Made by a program: the position numbers and the translations under genes. Below, piece by piece: positions 1 to 4,024 of a stretch of DNA of 7,161 nucleotides. The first letter of the stretch is position 1. Each line of letters begins with the position of its first letter. Location: NCBI GenBank assembly GCA_017386965.1, contig JAFOGE010000108.1, forward strand, positions 1 through 7,161. The letters run 5' to 3'. Under the pieces are notes generated by a model. The model did not search any database and was not told the DNA's origin. It worked only from the letters and a program-made list of their open reading frames with translations. This stretch comes from Clostridia bacterium. Its GTDB lineage: Bacteria > Bacillota > Clostridia > Oscillospirales > CAG-272.

Positions 1-1
1 G

Positions 2-97
2 ATTACCCCCATCGCTTGCGAAGAGGGTCTGCGTTTCGCTATCCGTGAGGGTGGTAGAACCGTTGGTTCCGGCGTCGTTACCAAGATCATCGACTAA
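2..97 (+). CDS. tuf: Elongation factor EF-Tu, 3' end only (partial)
   Basis: Only the last 31 codons and the TAA stop (95-97) are in the window; the 5' part lies upstream. The reading frame starts at base 2. The visible residues include FAIREGGRTVGSGVV, the near-invariant C-terminal signature of the third beta-barrel domain of bacterial EF-Tu, and the protein ends in KIID. EF-Tu is the cytoplasmic GTPase that delivers aminoacyl-tRNA to the ribosome. The GTPase domain is not visible, so intactness cannot be judged. In many Firmicutes tuf ends the str operon (rpsL-rpsG-fusA-tuf), so this is probably an operon end; that is inference. A hairpin follows 22 nt after the stop. Confidence 0.96.
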   Translation: MTPIACEEGLRFAIREGGRTVGSGVVTKIID

Positions 98-119
98 TTC
101 AAAAACGAAATTCGTTTTG

Positions 120-148
120 CGGGGAGAAGTCCAAGCGGCTTCTCCCCG
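120..148 (+). terminator. Hairpin after tuf, possible weak terminator
   Basis: A perfect 10-bp GC-rich stem (120-129 with 139-148, CGGGGAGAAG / CTTCTCCCCG) encloses a 9-nt loop. Its place just after the tuf stop suggests transcription termination or mRNA 3'-end protection. However, it is followed by ATTCCAAAAT rather than a T tract, so a classical intrinsic terminator is not supported. Some read-through into the FMN riboswitch leader is possible. A smaller A/T-rich inverted repeat (AAAACGAA / TTCGTTTT, about 102-118) sits directly upstream. Confidence 0.5.
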
Positions 149-166
149 ATTCCAAAATCATATACT

Positions 167-283
167 ATCTTTGGGGATTGGTGAAATTCCATACCGGCAG
201 TATAGTCTGCGAACCTGCGCCATCGCGCGGGCCGATTGAGTGAGATTCTCAAACCGACGGTAAAGTCCGGATGGGAAAGGAAT
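167..283 (+). ncRNA. FMN riboswitch (RFN element) aptamer
   Basis: The segment carries the conserved RFN blocks in order: TGGTGAAATTCC (178-190), ACCGGCAGTATAG (192-204), TGAGATTCTC (241-250), ACCGACGGTAAAGTCCGGAT (253-272) and GGGAAAGGA. The closing helix P1 can be drawn between TCTTT (168-172) and AAAGG (276-280). A variable hairpin, CCTGCG (214-219) / CGCGGG (226-231), sits where RFN elements vary in length. Family knowledge: FMN binding stabilises the aptamer and represses downstream riboflavin synthesis or transport genes. Here the next gene is the riboflavin transporter ribU, which fits, and a terminator follows at 315-343. Confidence 0.95.
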
Positions 284-314
284 GTGCGCGGGAGGCGTTT
301 TGCGTCCCGCCGTC

Positions 315-343
315 CCCGTATGCAAATACGGGCTTTTCTTTTT
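315..343 (+). terminator. Attenuator terminator of the FMN riboswitch
   Basis: A perfect 7-bp stem, CCCGTAT (315-321) / ATACGGG (326-332), is capped by a GCAA tetraloop and followed by CTTTTCTTTTT (333-343). This is a typical intrinsic terminator, placed between the aptamer and the ribU start 40 nt downstream, so regulation is probably by transcription attenuation rather than RBS masking. A second imperfect hairpin, GCGGGA (288-293) / TCCCGC (305-310), lies between aptamer and terminator and may take part in the switch; the antiterminator pairing itself was not resolved. Confidence 0.85.
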
Positions 344-382
344 CTGCTATTGTTACGGCTGTATGCGAAAAAGGAGAAACTT

Positions 383-976
383 ATGAATCACGCAAAAAAC
401 AAGCTCAGGATCCGTTTGATCGTTGTGACGGGGATCCTGGGGGCCATTTCCACGATCCTGATGATGCTCAGCTTCAGCGTTCCGTTTATGCCGTCCTTTA
501 TCAAGATGGATTTTTCGGAGCTGCCTGCCTTGATTGCCGCCTTCAGCATGGGGCCTCTTTCGGGCGTTCTCGTCTGCCTGATCAAGAATGTGATCAATCT
601 TACGATGACGACGACGGGAGGCGTTGGAGAGCTGGCCAATTTCCTTTTGGGATGCTGCCTGGTGCTTCCGGCAGGATTTTTGTACCGCTTCCGCAGGACG
701 CGCCGCGGGGCCTTCTTGGGAGCGTTGATCGGTTCGGTTGCGATGGGACTGGTCAGCTTACCCATCAATTACTACATCACGTACCCAATCTACACGCAAT
801 TCATGCCTCTGGGAGCGATCATAGCGAAGTACCAAGCGATCTTCCCCGGTGTGGACGGACTGTTCTCCTGCCTTTTGATCTTCAACGTGCCGTACACGTT
901 TTTGAAGGGATTGATCGACACCGTGTTGACGTTTTTGATCTACAAACACATTTCGCCCTTGATCAAGGGAAAGTGA
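383..976 (+). CDS. ribU: Riboflavin ECF transporter substrate-binding (S) component RibU
   Basis: This 197-residue, strongly hydrophobic membrane protein has about six predicted transmembrane segments. It binds riboflavin at the cell surface and imports it together with the shared ECF module (EcfA, EcfA', EcfT), which is not in this window. RibU-like features are a short basic N-terminus and first helix (residues 8-30), the block KMDFSELP (41-48), GPLSG (57-61) and a conserved K-N pair (68-69). The length is usual for S components. The ATG at 383 is chosen because AAGGAG (371-376) lies 6 nt upstream; in-frame starts further upstream would fall inside the riboswitch. The FMN riboswitch directly upstream independently supports a riboflavin substrate and predicts repression at high FMN. 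The gene is followed by a strong terminator, so it forms a single-gene unit. Confidence 0.94.
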   Translation: MNHAKNKLRIRLIVVTGILGAISTILMMLSFSVPFMPSFIKMDFSELPALIAAFSMGPLSGVLVCLIKNVINLTMTTTGGVGELANFLLGCCLVLPAGFLYRFRRTRRGAFLGALIGSVAMGLVSLPINYYITYPIYTQFMPLGAIIAKYQAIFPGVDGLFSCLLIFNVPYTFLKGLIDTVLTFLIYKHISPLIKGK

Positions 977-1000
977 GAAGCATCGTGATTTGCGCTTTGC

Positions 1001-1050
1001 CAAGGGGGATTCCAAACGAGGGATCCCCCTTGACTTTTGTCCTTTTTTTT
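1001..1050 (+). terminator. Intrinsic terminator after ribU
   Basis: A 13-bp stem with one G-T pair (1001-1013 with 1020-1032; core CAAGGGGGAT / ATCCCCCTTG) encloses the 6-nt loop AAACGA. It is followed by ACTTTTGTCC and an 8-T run (1043-1050). This is the strongest terminator in the window. Its 3' arm also holds the -35 box of the next promoter. Confidence 0.9.
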
Positions 1051-1058
1051 GGTATAAT
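1030..1058 (+). promoter_or_regulatory. Sigma-A type promoter of the DUF368/PopT gene
   Basis: TTGACT (1030-1035) and a perfect TATAAT (1053-1058) are separated by exactly 17 nt, giving 11 of 12 matches to the housekeeping consensus. Transcription would start near 1065, leaving a leader of about 45 nt before the ATG at 1112. The -35 box overlaps the last three bases of the ribU terminator stem, and the terminator T tract forms most of the spacer. Confidence 0.88.
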
Positions 1059-1111
1059 GAAGAAGCGGCCGCAAATGCGGCAAATTCAAAGTGTAAGAGA
1101 GAAGAACAAGT

Positions 1112-1975
1112 ATGGAGAAACAAGCTCGGCATCAGGCATTGCGGTGGCTTCTTTGGGTGTTGCAGGGACTGATCGTGGGGATCGGTGCCATTTTACCCGG
1201 AGTGAGCGGAGGAACGCTTTGCTACGTATTCGGTATTTATACGCCGCTTCTGGAGGTGCTTTCTTCCCCAATCAAGGGGATCCGCAAGCATTGGCTGTTG
1301 TTGATTTTCGTCGGTCTTGGCGGAGCGATTGGGTTCGTCGGCTTTTCCGGCATTACGGCAGCACTGCTCGCTTGGAATGAGCCGGTGGTGCTTTGCGTTT
1401 TCATTGGCCTCATTCTTGGCACCCTGCCCGACATCTGGCGCGAAAGCGGAGAGCAGGGACGCGGAAAGGGCGCGATCGCGGCATTGGTGATCTCCTTTGC
1501 TTGCATTGCGGCACTGTTCTATCTGTTCGGAAGCGTATGGACGGTTACCATTCCCGAAACTCTTTGGGGATTTGCGATCTGCGGTGTGATCTGGGGACTC
1601 AGCTTTATCGTTCCCGGCTTCAGCTCCTCGACTCTGTTGCTTTTCTTCGGCATCTACGAGGCGATGTCGCAGGGAATCTCCCGCCTGCAGTTCTCGGTGA
1701 TCCTGCCGCTCGGTGCGACCATGCTGCTCACACTGCTGCTCCTTTCGCGCGTGATGCGCACGGTGTTTGAACGCTATCATGCGATCGCCTCGCACGTGCT
1801 TCTGGGCTTTGTGATGGCGACGACTCTGATGATGCTTCTGAAGGACTGCATCCTTTCCACCCTCACGCCCGTCAACGTATTGATCTATCTGCTCTGCATT
1901 CTTTGCGGTGCGGGGGCCGGCTTTGGCTTTACATATCTTTGTGACAGCTTGCGCAAGAAAGCCGAAAAAGAATAA
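1112..1975 (+). CDS. popT: DUF368 family membrane protein, probable polyprenyl-phosphate (undecaprenyl-phosphate) translocase PopT
   Basis: This 287-residue polytopic membrane protein belongs to the DUF368 family. Members of the family (PopT in Staphylococcus aureus, for example) have been shown to help return undecaprenyl phosphate, the lipid carrier of peptidoglycan and other wall polymers, across the cytoplasmic membrane. Family marks seen here are PGVSGGT (residues 29-35) in the N-terminal half and the related PGFSSST (168-174) in the C-terminal half. These are each followed by FGIY, as expected for an inverted internal repeat with two re-entrant loops. The rest is mostly transmembrane helices, with a basic tail (RKKAEKE). 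The ATG at 1112 follows a modest purine-rich site, AGAGAGAAG (1096-1104). It has its own near-consensus promoter and its own terminator. The symbol is given by family; in this organism the function is inferred. Confidence 0.88.
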   Translation: MEKQARHQALRWLLWVLQGLIVGIGAILPGVSGGTLCYVFGIYTPLLEVLSSPIKGIRKHWLLLIFVGLGGAIGFVGFSGITAALLAWNEPVVLCVFIGLILGTLPDIWRESGEQGRGKGAIAALVISFACIAALFYLFGSVWTVTIPETLWGFAICGVIWGLSFIVPGFSSSTLLLFFGIYEAMSQGISRLQFSVILPLGATMLLTLLLLSRVMRTVFERYHAIASHVLLGFVMATTLMMLLKDCILSTLTPVNVLIYLLCILCGAGAGFGFTYLCDSLRKKAEKE

Positions 1976-1983
1976 AAAACGAT

Positions 1984-2020
1984 GGACGTGTCGCAAATTT
2001 TCGGCACGTCCCTCTTTTTT
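1984..2020 (+). terminator. Intrinsic terminator after the DUF368 gene
   Basis: A 10-bp stem, GGACGTGTCG (1984-1993) / CGGCACGTCC (2002-2011), with one T-G pair and an 8-nt loop is followed by CTC and six T (2015-2020). It begins 8 nt after the stop codon and closes the one-gene unit. Confidence 0.88.
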
Positions 2021-2021
2021 G

Positions 2022-2175
2022 AACCGGGAATGCGGCGCTTGGGGAGGCACGGAGGATTCCTTGCTTGCTGCTCCCGATTTTCGATAAAACGCCTTCCCGG
2101 TCGGCAGAGAGAAGGCGGAAGACGGCTTTTTTCTGCGCTTTTTTTCGGTTTTTGGAAAAAGCTCTTGCTTTTTTG
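2022..2175 (+). other. Non-coding stretch with several competing inverted repeats
   Basis: No plausible gene is visible here. A long-range hairpin can be drawn from ACCGGGAA (2023-2030) / TTCCCGGT (2094-2101), continued by GGCG (2034-2037) / CGCC (2090-2093) and an inner stem GGGAG (2042-2046) / CTCCC (2071-2075). A second stem, CGCCTTC (2090-2096) / GAAGGCG (2111-2117), uses the same bases and excludes the first. Two T-rich repeats follow: GCTTTTT (2137-2143) and GCTTTTT (2167-2173) both complement AAAAAGC (2156-2162). Whether this is a small RNA, a degraded terminator or chance is unknown. Confidence 0.35.
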
Positions 2176-2193
2176 CGCGCTTTATGTTATACT
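2165..2193 (+). promoter_or_regulatory. Probable promoter of the metK leader
   Basis: The extended -10 element TGTTATACT (2185-2193, with the hexamer TATACT at 2188-2193) lies 17 nt after a weak -35, TTGCTT (2165-2170). The predicted start near 2200 is about 10 nt upstream of the first helix of the SAM riboswitch, which is the usual arrangement. The extended TG motif can compensate for the poor -35 box. Confidence 0.75.
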
Positions 2194-2210
2194 GTAAACA
2201 ATAAAATATA

Positions 2211-2295
2211 TCTTATCAAGAGTAACGTAGTGACAGGCACGATGATGTTACAGCAACCTGCCGGAGGGTAAGGTGCTAATTCCTGTTAGATGAGA
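2211..2295 (+). ncRNA. SAM riboswitch (S-box, SAM-I clan) lacking the P4 helix
   Basis: The S-box core is clear: CTTATCAAGAG (2212-2222), a kink-turn hairpin, AGCAACC (2252-2258), AGGTGCTAATTCC (2271-2283) and AGATGAGAG (2288-2296). P1 pairs TCTTATC (2211-2217) with GATGAGA (2289-2295). P2 pairs GTAAC (2222-2226) with GTTAC (2247-2251). The inner stem GTG/CAC has loop ACAGG, whose CAGG (2234-2237) is complementary to CCTG (2282-2285), the classic pseudoknot. P3 pairs AGC..CC with GG..GCT, a covariant form of the usual GGC/GCC. Only TTA separates the pseudoknot strand from P1, so the normal P4 helix is absent. Location before metK, the SAM synthetase gene, agrees with SAM feedback. Confidence 0.9.
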
Positions 2296-2302
2296 GCCGA
2301 GG

Positions 2303-2329
2303 CGCTCCGTCCCTGCGGGGCGTTTTCTT
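2303..2329 (+). terminator. Short hairpin and T tract after the SAM aptamer (attenuator)
   Basis: The 7-bp stem CGCTCCG (2303-2309) / CGGGGCG (2316-2322), with one T-G pair and loop TCCCTG, is followed by TTTTCTT (2323-2329). It is the only terminator-like element between the aptamer and metK. Its 5' arm CTCCG (2305-2309) is exactly complementary to CGGAG (2262-2266) in the P3 loop, which offers an antiterminator or a tertiary contact. The T tract is short, so efficiency may be moderate. Confidence 0.65.
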
Positions 2330-2392
2330 ATGCCAAAAAGAGAAAGATATGTTTTAGAAAAATGACATGAAACAGAGAGGAATTTTTCAAGC

Positions 2393-3577
2393 ATGAGTAA
2401 GAAACTGTTTACCAGTGAGTCTGTTACCGAGGGACATCCCGACAAAATCAGTGACAAGATCTCCGATGCGATCCTGGACGAGATGCTTCGTCAGGACCCC
2501 GAGTCGCGCGTAGCCTGCGAAACCTTCTGCACCACGGGCCTTGTCTGTGTGATGGGCGAGGTTACCACCAAGGCGCAGGTGGATATTCAGGACATCGTTC
2601 GCGAAACGGTCCGCCAAATCGGATATGATCGCGCCAAGTACGGCTTTGACTGCGATAGCTGCGCCGTCATCACATCCCTGCACGCACAGTCGCCCGACAT
2701 TGCTATGGGCGTGGACAAGAGCCTGGAGGCCAAGGAGGGAAGCGACACCGACGGACTGGATATCGGCGCCGGCGACCAGGGCCTGATGTTTGGCTATGCC
2801 TGTAACGAAACCCCCGAGCTGATGCCTCTGCCGATCTCGCTTTCGCACAAGCTGGCCAAGCGATTGACCGACGTGCGTAAGAACGGCACGCTTTCCTATC
2901 TCCGTCCCGACGGAAAGACCCAGGTGACGGTGGAGTATGACGAGGCAGGAAAGCCCGTACGCGTGGATACTGTCGTCGTTTCCTCGCAGCACAGTGCAGA
3001 CGTTACACTGGAGCAGATCCGCGAGGATCTGATCCGCGAGGTGATCCTGCCTACCGTTCCCGGAGAGATGATGGATGCGGAAACCAAGATCTACATCAAT
3101 CCCACGGGCCGATTCGTGATCGGAGGCCCTGCGGGAGATACGGGACTGACAGGCCGAAAGATCATCGTGGATACCTACGGTGGATATGCACGCCACGGCG
3201 GCGGTGCCTTCTCGGGCAAGGATCCGACCAAGGTGGACCGCTCGGCTTGCTATGCGGCACGGTATATCGCCAAGAATATCGTCAAGGCAGGTCTGGCAGA
3301 GAAGTGCGAGGTGCAGGTTGCTTACGCCATCGGCGTTGCAAAGCCGGTTTCTGTCATGATCGACACCTTTGGAACGGCAACCGTGGATGAGGTGCTTCTG
3401 GAGCGCGCGGTTCTGCAGCTGGTGGATCTGCGTCCGGCCGCGATCATCGAGAAATTTGATCTGCGCCGTCCGATCTACTGTCAGATCGCGGCTTACGGTC
3501 ATATGGGACGCGAGGACGTGCAGGCTCCTTGGGAGGCTTGTGACCTCGTACCCGCTCTGCAGGCATTCTGCAAGTAA
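2393..3577 (+). CDS. metK: S-adenosylmethionine synthetase (methionine adenosyltransferase)
   Basis: This full-length, 394-residue cytoplasmic enzyme makes S-adenosylmethionine from methionine and ATP, releasing phosphate and pyrophosphate. Family signatures are all present: GHPDK near the N-terminus (residues 14-18), the hexapeptide GAGDQG (125-130), the phosphate-binding GGGAFSGKD (269-277) and the following DPTKVDRSA stretch. Length is typical (about 380-400). The ATG at 2393 gives the standard N-terminus (SKKLFTSESVTEGHPDK); the ribosome site GAGAGG (2375-2380) is 12 nt away, rather far. The SAM riboswitch and terminator upstream predict shut-off when SAM is plentiful. No terminator follows; the next gene begins 68 nt later, so cotranscription downstream is likely. 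A long open frame on the opposite strand is a codon-bias shadow. Confidence 0.98.
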   Translation: MSKKLFTSESVTEGHPDKISDKISDAILDEMLRQDPESRVACETFCTTGLVCVMGEVTTKAQVDIQDIVRETVRQIGYDRAKYGFDCDSCAVITSLHAQSPDIAMGVDKSLEAKEGSDTDGLDIGAGDQGLMFGYACNETPELMPLPISLSHKLAKRLTDVRKNGTLSYLRPDGKTQVTVEYDEAGKPVRVDTVVVSSQHSADVTLEQIREDLIREVILPTVPGEMMDAETKIYINPTGRFVIGGPAGDTGLTGRKIIVDTYGGYARHGGGAFSGKDPTKVDRSACYAARYIAKNIVKAGLAEKCEVQVAYAIGVAKPVSVMIDTFGTATVDEVLLERAVLQLVDLRPAAIIEKFDLRRPIYCQIAAYGHMGREDVQAPWEACDLVPALQAFCK

Positions 3578-3645
3578 AAGAGAAAAAAGGCAGCGCACCG
3601 CTTTCCCCTATGCAGCATAGGATGGAGCGAGGGGAGGGAGTGCGA

Positions 3646-3996
3646 ATGCTGCGGATCCTGTGTGAGGCCTTTGCCGCACTTTTGGCGGCCTTTGGCTTTT
3701 GTTGCGCGTTGCATATGATACTGGATCGAATATTTCAACCAAGGAATCTCTCACTTGCCGTGGAGATCCGAAGTCGAGAGGACGCGGATATGCTGGATAT
3801 GCTGTTGCATGAGGCAAGATCCGCGTCCTTTTGCCTCGGGAGGGAGCAGATCACAGTCTTGATCCCATTCTCCCTTATGGACGGCACGGTCGGCCTTGAT
3901 GGAGCGCTTTTGGAGGAATATCGGGAGCTTCTGGATCTGTATGGCGCAAGATGGTGCTTGTTTGATCCCTCGGCAGAGGAGGATCCAAGCAGTTAA
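3646..3996 (+). CDS. Small single-pass membrane protein, unrecognised
   Basis: I do not recognise this 116-residue protein. The first 24 or so residues form one hydrophobic helix (LCEAFAALLAAFGFCCALHM) that could be a membrane anchor. The remainder is soluble and looks like alternating strands and helices: a strand near LAVEIR, an acidic helix DADMLDMLLHEA, a strand ITVLIPF, a helix EEYRELLDLYG, a final strand and an acidic tail (EEDPSS). No catalytic motif is apparent. The ATG at 3646 is preferred because the strong site GGGGAGGG (3631-3638) lies 7 nt upstream; GTG at 3640 and ATG at 3610 are in frame but less well placed. It sits between metK and recD2 with no terminator on either side and ends 28 nt before recD2, so it is probably operonic. 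Codon use resembles its neighbours. Confidence 0.78.
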   Translation: MLRILCEAFAALLAAFGFCCALHMILDRIFQPRNLSLAVEIRSREDADMLDMLLHEARSASFCLGREQITVLIPFSLMDGTVGLDGALLEEYRELLDLYGARWCLFDPSAEEDPSS

Positions 3997-4024
3997 GAAT
4001 GTGACTTGGAAAGGAGATGGCAAA

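Noticed and set aside
161..166. TATACT as -10 box of the ribU promoter
   Set aside because: No -35 at 16-18 nt upstream and the implied start would remove the 5' strand of the aptamer's P1 helix.
236..382. 49-codon N-terminal extension of ribU
   Set aside because: It would be encoded by the FMN aptamer and terminator; ATG 383 has a proper ribosome site and gives a normal RibU N-terminus.
271..1380. 369-codon + strand open frame overlapping ribU and popT
   Set aside because: It crosses a terminator and a promoter and two well-supported genes in another frame; the translation has no membrane or domain character.
2387..3598. 403-codon open frame on the minus strand opposite metK
   Set aside because: It lies exactly over metK, has no ribosome site or recognisable domain, and is explained by codon bias of the real gene.
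400..3990. Frequent GGATCC/GATC sites
   Set aside because: They look more numerous than random expectation by eye, but fall mostly in Asp, Ile and Arg codon contexts; no counting tool was available to support a restriction or methylation signal.
3896..4024. 43-codon N-terminal extension of recD2
   Set aside because: It overlaps the preceding small gene in another frame and lacks a ribosome site; ATG 4025 has AAGGAG 8 nt upstream.
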